NCBI GenBank assembly: GCA_012932295.1
Contig: JAAONU010000016.1
Coordinates: 16,459,530-16,523,529 of the forward strand
Direction: 5' to 3'
Source of the DNA: Cyclina sinensis
Taxonomy: Eukaryota; Mollusca; Bivalvia; Venerida; Veneridae
Length of the DNA stretch: 64,000 nt
Part shown: positions 46,469 through 56,685 of the stretch, one piece after another
Numbering within the stretch: the stretch's first letter is position 1
Layout: each line of letters opens with the position of its first letter
Notes under the pieces: generated by a model
The model's database searches: none
Told to the model about the DNA's origin: nothing
The model's input: only the letters and a program-made list of their open reading frames with translations
Program-made: the position numbers and the translations under genes

Positions 46469-46657
46469 GTATCAGGAGGACTGCAGTGGAACAGATTAAT
46501 GTTATCAAAGGAGTAGTTCAAGGATATATGGCACAACCTGAAATTTACCTGCAGCAAGTGCATATAACTGTAACTAGCTCAGACAGTTTACATGTTATGT
46601 TAGATCAGTTGAATTCTGTAAAAGGAAACAAGAGTGATTACCTTAGCTCCATCACAG
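46469..46657 (+). CDS. Macrodomain gene, exon 8: end of module C
   Basis: It encodes residues 967-1029. IRRTAVEQINVIKGVVQGYM is the helix after loop 2, and IYLQQVHITVTSSDSLHVML is the last strand and helix of a macrodomain. The acceptor TTTGAAG|GTATC at 46468/46469 is weak but is the only one that keeps phase 1. The nicer ATCAG at 46475 would need phase 2. The donor ATCACAG|GTAAGT is strong (phase 1). Confidence 0.7.
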
Positions 46658-46699
46658 GTAAGTTTCTTTTAAACTCCTTACTTAATTATTTGTTTTACC

Positions 46700-47475
46700 T
46701 CATGCTTGTTTGTAGTTTTAGCTTATGAGAGGGACAACTGCCTTGACATTTGTTTCCATACTCTACATTCTCCAGATTACATGTTTTATAATATATGAGA
46801 GCATATAGTCAGCAACTTGTCCATCTGACTGGTTTTTGTCCATAGTAAAACTAGAGAAACCAGTGAAGGGATTTACTTCAAACAAAGATGGAGGACATTG
46901 AGAGTGTGTGAAGTGCACAACTGAAAATCTTCTCTGAAACCATTAGGCCCTCAGCTTTAAAATTTGGTATGTAGCATCATCTAGTGAATTTCTTCCAAAG
47001 TATATAAATTATGTTCCTTGGTTCAAATTTGGGCCCATTTGAGGGGTCACTTGATTTACATCCAGTAATATTGGAAAAACTTTAAGAATCATCCATTCTG
47101 AAACTGCATGGTCAACAGTCGTAGAATTAGGTGTGTAGCATTGTGTAGTTGACCTCTGTCAAAATTGTTCAAATTATTTCCAAGAGGTCAATATTGGCCA
47201 TGCCCCAGTGGTCCTGTATGTGTAAAAATATAAAATCTTTGAAAATCTCATTGTCAGAAATTGTAATTCAGCTTTGTCTTTAGTGACACTGACCTAGACT
47301 TGTGACCTATTTTCTCTCTATGAAATTTGGACCAAATGTACAATTTTGCATGACATTGTAGATTTCAACTTCAGCATCATGTAAATTTACCTTGATTCCT
47401 TCACTGGACTTGCTGTTTAAATTTATATTCAATCATACTCATGTGAGCAATATAGGGCCATGATGGCCCTCGTGT
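46700..47475 (+). repeat. Degenerate tandem-core element with AGCTCACCTGAG-type tail
   Basis: It carries GAAACCATTAGGCCCTCAG and ACCTCTGTCAAAATTGTTC repeats and ends with GTGAGCAATATAGGGCCATG and ATGGCCCTCGTGTT at 47475. The head is degraded (GAGAGCATATAGTCAGC near 46795). Confidence 0.55.
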
Positions 47476-48644
47476 TATCCTATTGTAGTTTTAGCATTTT
47501 TTTCTGTCAGATTCTGCAGCTAAAGATTTTATAAGCAACATAAAATGTTTTGTCACATTTGAAGTGACAGTGGTATCCTTGATAAATGTAGCCCTCATTA
47601 TAAAACTAAGTCTTTTTTGGTAGAAAAATGATATAAAATATTTTGAGAAAGTGTGGTATACAAGACCTGTAACTCTACCTTGCTAATTAAGTTTGTACTT
47701 GATATTTCCTCTTTTGCCTCTGACAAGGCAGTATTGTGTGGGTTTTAATTATATTCAGTGATATCTCTGTGTACATTATATAACAGTGATTTTACTATAA
47801 TTCATACACAGAAAAATACACCCATTTTGAATAAGTGCTACTATGGGGAGCATGCAGCGGTTCTACCAATTTTCTTGTCTTTTATTGAGTACTTCAAGAT
47901 TTTCTTGCAAGGCTTGATTAATCCAATTCTTAACATAAATGATGCTTCCCTTCAAAGAAGAGTGCGGTATATTGTCTTTCGGATGATGGTTGGTCAGTTG
48001 ACCACATTGCTTCCATTCAATAACTCAAAAATCATTTGATCCACAGCCTTTAAACTTCATGGAGATGTTGCACTTATTGAGTAGTAGACTCTTATTTTTG
48101 TGTCGCCCTTTCGAAGAAAAGGCGATACATAGGGATCGCTTTGTCCCTCGGTCGGTCGGTCCGTCACGAAAACTTAACGTTGGCTATAACTTTGCCATTT
48201 CTAAACATTATCTTATCAAACTTTCAAATTGTATTGCCTATGACAACAGGGTCGGGTTGATGCCAAAATTTCTAGGTCAAGGTCACATTTGACAGAGTTA
48301 TGCCCCTTTTTATACATGGATTTGTCATGGAAACTTAACATTGGGAATAACTTTGCCATTTCTTAACATTTCAACATCAAACTTTCAAATTATATTGCTT
48401 ACGACAAAAGGGTCATGATGATGCCAAAATGTGTAGGTCAAGGTCACAATTGACAGAGTTATGTCCCTTTTTGTACTTGGATTTTGTCATGAAAACTTAA
48501 CATTGGCTATAACTATGCCATTTCTTAATGTTTCTTTATCAAACTTTCCAGTTGTAATGCTTACGATTGTATCACTTAAGACAACACCATTTCTCAAGGG
48601 CTGATAACCCTCAAATTTATTTTTGCAATGTTATGCCCCTTTTT

Positions 48645-49375
48645 ATGCCCCCACAAAGTGGGGTGCATATAGTGTTGCACTTGTCCATCCGTCCGTCCGT
48701 CCGTCCTGAAATCTTGTGAACGCAACTCCTCTTAAACCGGATGGCAGATTTTGCTTAAACTTCCAGGGATGAACAACCTTAATGTGTAGATGGTAGTAAA
48801 GGAAGGAATTTTCGCTGCGACCAAATTTAACAGAATTATGGCCCTTTGTTGATTTTTTCACTAGAAATTTTGTGAACGCAACTCCTCTTAAACCGGATGG
48901 CAGATTTTGCTTAAACTTCCAGGGATGAACAACCTTTATGTGTAGATGGTAGTAAAGGAAGGAATTTTTGCTGCGACCAAATTTAACAGAATTATGGCCC
49001 TTTGTTGATTTTTTCACTATATACCATATTGAAATTTTGTGAACGCAACTCCTCTTAAACCAAATGGCAGAATTTGCTTAAACTTCCAGGGATGAACAGC
49101 TTTAATGTGTAGATGGTAGTAAAGGAAGGAATTTTTGCTGTGACCATATCTAACAGAATTATGGCCCTTTGTTGATTTTTTCACTATATACCATATAAAT
49201 AATTGAACATATAAATTTTACATTTGTAATTTAATTTAACATGTACATAAGGTTACCTGTAGATCGTTTTAGGTATATGTACAGAAAAAATCTTATATAC
49301 AGGATATACATGCTCTTGTTTATGAGCACTTATGCATAGTGGGGGCATCCGTGTCCTATGGACACAGTTCTAGTT
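48645..49375 (+). mobile_element. ATGCCCCCAC-family tandem-core element
   Basis: The hairpin head ATGCCCCCACAAAGTGGGGT is followed by GTCCGTCCGTCCGTCC and three units of about 157-160 bp (GAACGCAACTCCTCTTAAAC, AACTTCCAGGGATGAACA, AGAATTATGGCCCTTTGTTG). The tail GGGGGCATCC, palindrome GTGTCCTATGGACAC and AGTTCTAGTT ends at 49375. It is complete from head to tail. The minus-strand frame 48643-49017 is two unit copies. Confidence 0.85.
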
Positions 49376-49625
49376 CAAGTTAAAATTTCTTTGTTAACCT
49401 TTTTCTTTATGTCCATGTCTCAAAAAGTGTCAAGGATATTCCATTCAAACTTGGAATACTTGATCACTAGCAAGACCCCTGCAAAGATTGTTGGTACCCA
49501 TGTCCCTGGGGTCACAGTTAGCCCCACCCCAGGGGTCACTTGATTGTGCTTATACTTATGTATAGGAAAAAAACTTCTTAAGCCTAGAAATAAAATATTA
49601 ACTGACATGAGATGGGTAAGTACTT

Positions 49626-49882
49626 CCCCCCCCCCCCCACCGTCCCCTCTGCATGGGGACCCGCCCCCCCACCCCCCCTTGGCCCAATTTTTTTCTTTTT
49701 TAAATTTTGAAACATAGGTACTTTACTCCCCATCCTACCTCAACCCCCCCCCCCACCAGTCACCCCCCCCGGGCCTTTTTTTTTAAAATTCATAGGTACT
49801 TGACTCCCCATCCACCCTCAAACCCCCCCCCCCCCCCCCCCCAACCACCTCCCGCCCCACCGGGTTCTTTTTTTTTTTTTTT
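49626..49882. repeat. C-rich low-complexity runs
   Basis: Repeated C homopolymers and CACCCCC runs with a T run near 49867. They could be assembly-prone. Confidence 0.8.
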
Positions 49883-50085
49883 CACTTGGGCCTCTTGTTT
49901 AACTTGGCTTATAATTAATATCCAGCACTGAGAAAAGTAGAGCATGCTGTCTGTGGACAGGTATTGTTGTACTTTGACTAGCATGCTGTCTTTTCCAGCA
50001 GGCTCTTGTTTACCTTTTTCTTTTTAGTTATTCTAACAGAGTACCCAAGGGCGACACAAGTGTTCCACCGAACACCCATCTAGTT

Positions 50086-50775
50086 TTAACATTCAGTAGG
50101 TAAAGGTCAAAGTCACTGTCACCTTGAATTTGAAAATTGTTTCAGCTCGATAGCTAAAGTATCATTTGACCCACATCCTTTCAGCTGAACAGGATAGTTG
50201 TCCTTATTGAGTAAAATACCCTAATAGTTTTGGAAGTCTGTAAGTCATATGTCAAGGTCACTGTCACTTTGAATTTGAAAATGATTTCTAGTCAGTAACT
50301 TGAGTATCATTAATTTTTACCCACTTCCTTCAAACTTCATAGGATGGTTGCCCTTACTGAGTACATACCCCTAATGTTTTTAAGGTCAGTAAGTCAAAGG
50401 TCAAGGCCACAGTCACATTCCTTGAATTTAAAATGGTTTTTGCTTAGTAACACAAGTACCATTTGACCCACAGCCTATAAGCTTCATGAAGTGGTTGCCC
50501 CTTTTGAGTAAACAACCTCTATTATGTTAAGGTTCAATATGTCAAAGATCAAGGTTACTGTCACCTTGAATTACACTCAATATGAACTCAAGTACTATTT
50601 CACCTACACCCTTTTAACTTCATAGATTTGTTGTAATTATTGAGTGGAAGACCCCTGTTGTTTTAAGATCAGTGAGTAAAGGTCAAGGTCTTCTTGAATT
50701 TAAAAGCTGTGTCAATAAATTGAGTATCATTCCACAGATAGCCTGCAAACTTCCAGGGTGGGGGCATACATGTAT
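50086..50775 (+). repeat. Tandem-core repeats, GAGTACCATTT type
   Basis: About four diverged units with AAGGTCAAGGTCACTGTCAC, GTATCATTTGACCCAC and CTTCATAGGATGGTTGCCC, the same type as 25236-25700. Confidence 0.6.
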
Positions 50776-50955
50776 TTCTGACATCTCGTGTTTCATTGCT
50801 ATGCAATTGAAATGCATAAAATACATGAAGTGATTGGAATTGTTTGTTGTGATTTTCAGCAAAAGTACCCTTTCAATTAACAGTTTAACACTACTTATTT
50901 TAATTTGCTTGTTATTAGCTATTAAATATAATTATGTGTGTTTTCATTTTTCCAG

Positions 50956-51100
50956 AGTTGTCTGAGAAACAGATATGGAGACTAACAGCATGTGGAAACT
51001 TTGCAGACATAAAAATTGTAGGGATGACAATGGATTCAGTTAAACAGACAGAGCTTGAACTCAGAAACTATATCTTTAGTTTGAATAGTCAAAAACAAAA
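50956..51100 (+). CDS. Macrodomain gene, exon 9: KH-like linker
   Basis: It encodes residues 1030-1077 between TTTTTCCAG and CAAAA|GTAAGT (phase 1 to phase 2). ELSEKQIWRLTACGNFADIK then IVGMTMDSVKQTELELRNYI has the strand-G-x-helix pattern of the KH-like modules in exon 1. Both splice sites are strong. Confidence 0.8.
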
Positions 51101-51390
51101 GTAAGTGTTTGATTTTTAAGCAAAAGTTGTTATGAAGCCATTTTTAATCCTTTGTCTGTGATAAACATAGTTAAATGCATTAAAAGAAACAAACTATTTA
51201 CTTGAATGAGTATAGATAAACATGCAGTATTTAGCATAGAGAAAAGGTTATAAAACTTGACAAGGAGCAGAGAATGCAACTTCAGAGGTTACTTACAGAA
51301 AAAAGTGTCTTTGATGTTGTTACGGTCTCGTGCACACCTTTGATAGTTGTATAAATACAACCTCTGACTACTGTGTCAGGGAATCGATTC

Positions 51391-51465
51391 TTTAGCTCAG
51401 TGGTTAGAGCATTGGCTTGTCACATGGGAGATCGGGGTTCAATTCCCACTCTGGGTTGTGTATTC
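51391..51465 (+). repeat. tRNA-like sequence (Asp-type anticodon), probable SINE head or tRNA pseudogene
   Basis: TTAGCTCAGTGGTTAGAGCA is a very good A-box region. TTGTCAC supplies a GTC anticodon loop, and GGGGTTCAATTCCC is a B box. The acceptor stem and part of the T stem do not pair, so it is unlikely to be a working tRNA gene. It lies in intron 9. Confidence 0.6.
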
Positions 51466-51741
51466 TAAAATGCATTGCATCTTTTCTGTTACGGACTTTC
51501 ATGTTCGTAAGATGTGTTGGACTGAGGAGGGAAACTATGAAATTGTTCATATTTTGATGATGATCGTGTTTGAAGTAAAGCTCGTGAATGCTCTAGATGT
51601 CTTATTCCAGAAGAGATCAGCTAGAGTATCAGCTAGTTCTACTAGAAAATATACAGTTCAATGGTCTACCAGTAATTGTTTTCTCTATATACAATATTAT
51701 TAAATATAAAATATATACATATTTCCATGTTTCTTATGTCA

Positions 51742-51830
51742 CTTTATGCCATTGATTCTAAGCTTTCCAGTTCCAGTATCAAGCACCCATGTGGGGGTAT
51801 CAATCACCTTTAGTGATAGTTCTAGTTTTC
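51742..51830 (+). repeat. Isolated element tail with CTAGTT end
   Basis: ATCACCTTTAGTGAT is a small palindrome followed by AGTTCTAGTT, the same tail as at 38346. The remainder of the element is missing or degraded. It sits 45 bp before the exon 10 acceptor. Confidence 0.6.
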
Positions 51831-51874
51831 ATTAATGTGTTAGAAAAAATGTTAAGTGTTGATCTTTTATGCAG

Positions 51875-51974
51875 GGAAGCTGGAGGAGCAATCCCAAAGA
51901 AAAAGATGAACCAGGTTCCTCCTACAGTGTGTGATAAGACAGGCTTGCAGAATCAACCAGATAATATAAGTGAA
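51875..51974 (+). CDS. Macrodomain gene, exon 10: linker
   Basis: A 100-nt exon (phase 2 to phase 0) between CTTTTATGCAG and GTGAA|GTAAGA encodes a basic, Pro/Gln/Asn-containing linker, EAGGAIPKKKMNQVPP onward (residues 1078-1111). No domain is expected. It joins in frame to exon 11. KKKMNQ could be a nuclear localisation-like basic patch, but this is weak. Confidence 0.7.
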
Positions 51975-52028
51975 GTAAGAAAACAGAGACTTGTTTACAT
52001 CCTTTCTGATGTACTTTATTATCCCTTA

Positions 52029-52845
52029 GTCTTTAAAATCCTTCATGCATAAAACCACAAGGCCTTGAGTTCTACAATTTTGCACAAAGTATTTCCATTG
52101 GACCTGTACCAAGATTGTTAAGACTGGGTCATTTATTGCTCCACTCCAAGGATCAGATATTTTACATTTGAGTTACATAAGGAAATTATGTCAGAAACTT
52201 ACCGACAGACTTTTGAAATTTGATAGGTAGGCTCATCTAGCAAACATTTTATCAAGTTTGTTCAAATAATGTTCCTTGGGTCACTTTTGACCCATGTGAG
52301 AGGTGACTTCTTTTAGATAGAAATATAGAGTAAAATCTTTAAAATCCTACTTCTATAAAACCACAAGACCCAGAGTTTTATAATTTAGCACAAAGTGTTT
52401 TCTATTGGACCTCTACCATGATTGCTCAGACTTTGACCAAGGGGTCATTAATGGCTCCAGTCCTATGGTAAAAATGTTATTTGTCCACTTATTTAGGCAA
52501 ACTCTTTACAAATCTTGTCAAAAACTGCAAAACTGATACTTCTGAAATTAGGTGTAAAACATTATGTAGTGGTACTGTGTCAAGTTTGTTAAAATTACAT
52601 CACTGGAGTAATGATTGGCTGGGCAGCCCAAGTTGTCACACTTTTTACTAGAAATATAGAGGAAAATCTTTAAAGTTTTTCATGTGTGAAAGCACGAGAC
52701 CCAGAGTTTTGAAATCAAAATTAATCAAACTTTGCCTCTGGGGTTCTTTAAGCTCCCCAGGTTAAGATTTTTTTACATATATAGACAAACTCTTGGAATA
52801 ATTTCTTGTCAGAAGACATATGGCCAGTGCAATTCTTTTCGTTCT
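52029..52845 (+). repeat. Diverged AGCTCACCTGAG-type core repeats
   Basis: Several diverged units with AAACCACAAGGCCTTGAG, ACCTGTACCAAGATTGTT and AAATCTTTAAAATCC. No head is seen. The end is overtaken by the element at 52848. Confidence 0.55.
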
Positions 52846-52847
52846 TT

Positions 52848-53768
52848 TTTATACGCCCATTTGAAGAAAAGGACATATTACGGGAACGCCCATGGTGGGC
52901 GGGCAGGCAGGCAGCATCCGGTTTTGTCCGGAGTATATCTTCAACATACATAGATGGATTTTAATGATACTTGTTACCAATGTTCACCATCATGGGGGAA
53001 AGTGTCACACGCGTGAAGCAGGTCTCTAAGTCAAAGGTCAAAGTCACTCATAGAAGTCAGAGGAAAACACTTGTCCCGATCAAAATTTCTACATGCATGG
53101 AGGGATTTTAATATAACTTGGGGTAAATGTTCATCATTGTGAGGCGGAGTGTCGCAGGCAAAATTCAGGTCCCAGTAGCCAAGGTCAAGGTCACACATAG
53201 AGGTCAAAAGTCAGATAAAAATATGAAACTGTGAGTATGGACTATTTAGTCATGATGAATTGAGGGTTTCTATCACAAATGTTTGCTGTCATGAGACTGA
53301 GCATTATACGCATAATCCTTGTCCATATATGCAAGGTCAAGGTCACTAGAGGTGATGAAATGTCCAGATTTTTTCGGGAGCATCTACATGCATGGAGGTA
53401 TTTTAGTATTACTTGATACAAAAGTTCACCATCATGAAGTGTAGTGTTGCATGAACCAGGTCTCTAGGTCAAAGGTCAAGGTCACACCTAGAGGTCAGTG
53501 GAAAACGCTTGTCAGGAGCAAAACTTCTACATGTGTATAGAGATTTTAATATAACTTGGCACAAATGTTGACCATTGTAAGGCGGAGTGTCACCCACAAA
53601 ATTCAGGTCCCTGTGGTCAAGGTAAGGGTCACACATAGATGGGCATATTTTGTGACAATGGTACCCTTGTTTTATTTTGATGATAAATACAAACTAACAT
53701 GGAACATACATGTATCTTTCTTGTCACATAATCAGGGGAGGGCTTTCGGGACATAATGGCCCTCTTGT
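52848..53768 (+). mobile_element. ATACGCCCATTTG-family tandem-core element
   Basis: The head ATACGCCCATTTGAAGAAAA, GGACATATTACGGGAACGCC and GGCAGGCAGGCAGCATCC is followed by about four units with TACATGCATGGAGGGATTTT, GTTCACCATCATG and TCAAAGGTCAAGGTCAC. The tail GGGGAGGGCTTTCGGGACAT and GGCCCTCTTGTT ends at 53768. The head is related to the one at 4958. Confidence 0.7.
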
Positions 53769-53985
53769 TTCCATTCATTGATGAATTATATAGATGAGGT
53801 ATTCTTATTATCGAAATACGGGACTGAATTTGTAAGAAAATCATTAGTCTAGTACTTAATGCACTTCTAATTTTTTTTCCAGATGAAAAGCAAAATGACT
53901 TTGAGCATGTTAGTGTGTAAGTGTTTCTTCCACATTCCAGTCACATTATAATAATACTAATAATACTGTTTATTTATACTTGCAG

Positions 53986-54760
53986 GATGATCTTGTGTCA
54001 GCTGAAATTAATCCTGGTATAGTAAAGTATCTCAAGCAAAATAAGAAATTTGATGCATGGAAAGAAGCGATGCAGTCTAAGTATCAGGTCAGGCTACAGC
54101 AGAAAGAAGATGCAGTTGTGATTTGCGAAGGATCTTTTCCTTCCATTCTTTCATTTGAAAGTTACCTTGATAGCACATTCTTGAGCAGCCAAGTGTCTCC
54201 CGATGATGACAATAGCAAGCAGGAAAGGACATGCCCATGCAATGGTGAGAGTGCACCAGACATGAATATAACAGCCAAGACTGAAGGAATAGCAACCACT
54301 CAAGCTTTTGCAGATAAGCACAATGAAACATCCAAACCCCCAGCAAGTAGCACAAATGATACAAAAAGGAATGGTAATGATAATGTGGAAAAATACAAGA
54401 ATATTTTTGAAAATTATGAAATTGCCATTATTGAAGGAGACATTGCTTATATGTCTACTGATTGTATAGTACGCTACACAAATGAAATATTAGTGCCTGA
54501 TGGTGCTGGTAACAGTATTTCATCTTCTAGGGGATACAGCTATTCACAGGAAACAGCTAAAAAAAGAGAAGTAGGACTTACTGACTGCTTAGTGACTGAT
54601 GATGAAAACTTGAGGTGCAAAAAGGTGATTTGTATTAAGGGCCCTGAGTGGAAGGACAAAACTAAGGCTGGACAAGTATTGCAAGATAATGTTGAGAGAT
54701 GTTTGGAAAAAGCTGATCAATTAAAGTTCTTGTCAGTGTCTTTACCAGTGGTTTATCCAG
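53986..54760 (+). CDS. Macrodomain gene, exon 11: KH-like module, low-complexity linker, macro D
   Basis: It encodes residues 1112-1369 (phase 0 to phase 1) between TTATACTTGCAG and CCAG|GTAAGA. The first 65 residues (INPGIVKYLKQNKKFDAWKE, then VVICEGSFPSILSFESYLD) form a KH-like module. A polar linker follows (Ser, Asn, Thr, Lys). The last 120 residues, YEIAIIEGDIAYMSTDCIVR onward, are a macrodomain. The GDI motif is kept, but the following DAIVNAAN is degraded to DCIVRYTN and the glycine loop to DGAGNS. The strand FLSVSLPVVYPG replaces the FPAxGTGxxGFP loop, and this exon ends within it. Confidence 0.85.
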
Positions 54761-55425
54761 GTAAGAAATAGTTCGACATTAAGGTAATGAAATAAGAATG
54801 GAGTGTTTTTACATAAACATTATTGTCAAGTAACAGAGTAGTAATTATGACTAATCTTATCATTTATAAAAGCTTAGGTGATTCTTAAAATCATTTATAA
54901 TTTTAGGAAGACCTAAGGTTAAAAAAAAAAGATAGAACCAAAAGTCATTTGACTCAGCTTTGGAATACATTACTATGAGTATGTAAAAATATTCAAGCTG
55001 AAACAAAAAAGTAACAAAAAAGTCTTGGTTGTGGTACATTTCAGCATTTGCTTGTATCATTTCATTAATAGCAGTTTTTAAGGGGAATGTTTTTTGCCCT
55101 CATTGTCACTTCAAGTTTTATTGGTAAAACTGAGACAATGTTCAACCCCAATTTGAAGGAGTCTGCATCTTGGGTTACACAAAATACAGTGAGTGATGAA
55201 AGCAAATGGTTGTCAGTGCTTTTCTTTAATGTTTTAAATAATCTTTTAATTGAACTCTATGACAATACTGAACAGATAAGTTACAAAATAAAAGATATAT
55301 GTTAATGATGAAGGTCATCTGGCTGAAAGCATTGAAATATGTTCACATTTTGGTTGTTAATAATTAAACCTTGTTGTATCATGATAATTTAGTAAATTAA
55401 ATTTGTGCTGGCTTTTAATTTTCAG
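54761..55425. other. Intron 11, no further feature
   Basis: A short AT-rich intron (665 bp). No repeat or RNA recognised. Confidence 0.6.
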
Positions 55426-56040
55426 GATCAGAGAATGTCTCTCCAGAGCTGCTGTTACAGTCGTATGTTGGGGCTCTAAAGAGCTTTTCTAAACGTAAGC
55501 AATATGTTTCAAAAGTGTTAATTGTTGAAAAAGACCCAAAAATAGCAGACTCTTTAATGAAATCATTAGATGTTATTATCAGTACACAATGTGCAAAGAC
55601 TGATACTAAAATTTGCCCTGATGAAACTAGCATTGAAATTGTGAATAAACAAAGAAGAATTAAGATTTACAGTGTTTTAGGGAATTTAGAGTCATTGGAA
55701 GTAGCAGCAGTTGTGAGTACAGAAAATAAGGATTTCTCTGGCAAAAGTAAAATTGCAAAGGCTCTTTTAAGTCTTGGTAATGATGATTATAGAAAGGAAC
55801 ATGAAAAATTATCTGGGTGCAGAAATGCTGCAGTTGGAGCAGTCATTGAAACAAGGATAACTGGTGGACAGCTAACATGCCAGTATGTGTTACATACAGT
55901 TGTTCCACGGAGGAACCGTGACTATTGTAAGGATACATTTAAGTTTGAGAGAGATATCAAACTTACAGTCAGAAAAGTCCTCAACAAAGCTTCTCAGTTA
56001 CATTGTAATTCCCTGGCATTGCCTCTGTTTGGAATATCTG
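55426..56040 (+). CDS. Macrodomain gene, exon 12: end of macro D and most of macro E
   Basis: It encodes residues 1370-1574 (phase 1 to phase 1) between TTAATTTTCAG and ATCTG|GTAAGT. The first 60 residues finish macro D (ELLLQSYVGALKSFSK helix, strand VSKVLIVEKD). Then RRIKIYSVLGNLESLEVAAV starts macro E, with a central strand pair CQYVLHTVVPRRNRDY and the helix-strand DIKLTVRKVLNKASQLHCNS then LALPLFGISG. The last is a loop 2 like macrodomains (PLFGxxG), though the Asn loop (STENKDFSGKS) is degraded. The exon ends in loop 2, so the rest of macro E must be in the next exon. Confidence 0.85.
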
Positions 56041-56247
56041 GTAAGTCATTCTTGTTTGTAGCAGCAGAATTTTTTTTAGAGCTGTTTTGTGGGGTTCAAA
56101 GTCTTTAATTTTTGAAAGCTTCTACAATTGATAATGTTTTAATGTCAATACTTCATCTTCAAGAAGTTAAACTTTTATTTTCAATCTTTTGTTTCCTTAG
56201 TTTTAGTTTATTATGGAAGTAAAATTTTATCTGTTGTAATATTATAG

Positions 56248-56285
56248 ACAGTATGTTTAATGAAAGTAGTGTCCACAATATACAG
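56248..56285 (+). CDS. Macrodomain gene, possible exon 13: short continuation of macro E
   Basis: Between TTGTAATATTATAG and TACAG|GTAATG lies a 38-nt segment that continues the frame from exon 12 (phase 1 to phase 0) and gives DSMFNESSVHNIQ after PLFGISG. Position and length fit the end of loop 2 and the start of the following helix of a macrodomain. It is short and the acceptor is only fair. If it is false, the next exon lies past 64000. Confidence 0.4.
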
Positions 56286-56311
56286 GTAATGGCTTTGTTA
56301 GTTTTTATTCT

Positions 56312-56685
56312 CAAAGGGAGACATACAGTTTTTGAACTGTCAGTCAATCCATCCTTCCATCTGCAAGCTTTAACAATGGTCATAACTTCCTTATTAGTAA
56401 ATGGATTTACTTGGACACAACACCCCTTTAGACAACACCTTCCCACTGACCTTAATTCATTTGATTTTGACCCCTGAATGACTTTCACCTTGAAGATCCA
56501 ACATTGGCCATTAACTTCCTTGTAAATAAATGGATATACTTCATACTTAGCCACAAACCCCTTTGGACAAGACTTTCTCATTGACCTGTATTTAGTTGAC
56601 CTTGGCCCCTGAATGACTACTCCTCAGCTCAAAGGTTGAAGCACCATTGCATGGGCATTGTCATCTTACAGTGACAGTTCTTGTC
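56312..56685 (+). repeat. GGGAGGCATATAG-family tandem-core element, short copy
   Basis: The head CTCAAAGGGAGACATACAG is followed by CCATCCTTCCATCTGC and two units with GGACACAACACCCC. The tail CATCTTACAGTGACAGTTCT-TGTC ends near 56685. Same family as 42029-43036. Confidence 0.7.

Larger units (their letters stand above)
48100..50085 (+). mobile_element. TGTCGCCC-family tandem-core element with nested insertion
   Basis: The hairpin head TGTCGCCCTTTCGAAG pairs with AAGGCGATACA and is followed by GGTCGGTCGGTCCGTC. About three units follow with AACTTAACATTGGCTATAAC and AGGTCAAGGTCACAATTGAC. The tail GGGCGACACAAGTGTTCC, ACCGAACACCC and ATCTAGTT ends at 50085. Between them lie the element at 48645-49375 and C-rich runs (49626-49870). 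Confidence 0.7.

Noticed and set aside
48643..49017. 124-codon minus-strand frame with internal repeat
   Set aside because: It is two units of the tandem core plus the element head read backwards.
49707..49984. Proline-rich (plus) and glycine-rich (minus) frames
   Set aside because: They are C-homopolymer low-complexity sequence, not a gene.
51391..51465. Functional tRNA-Asp gene
   Set aside because: The A and B boxes and the anticodon loop look right, but the acceptor stem does not pair and the T stem is only partly paired, so it is treated as a SINE head or pseudogene.
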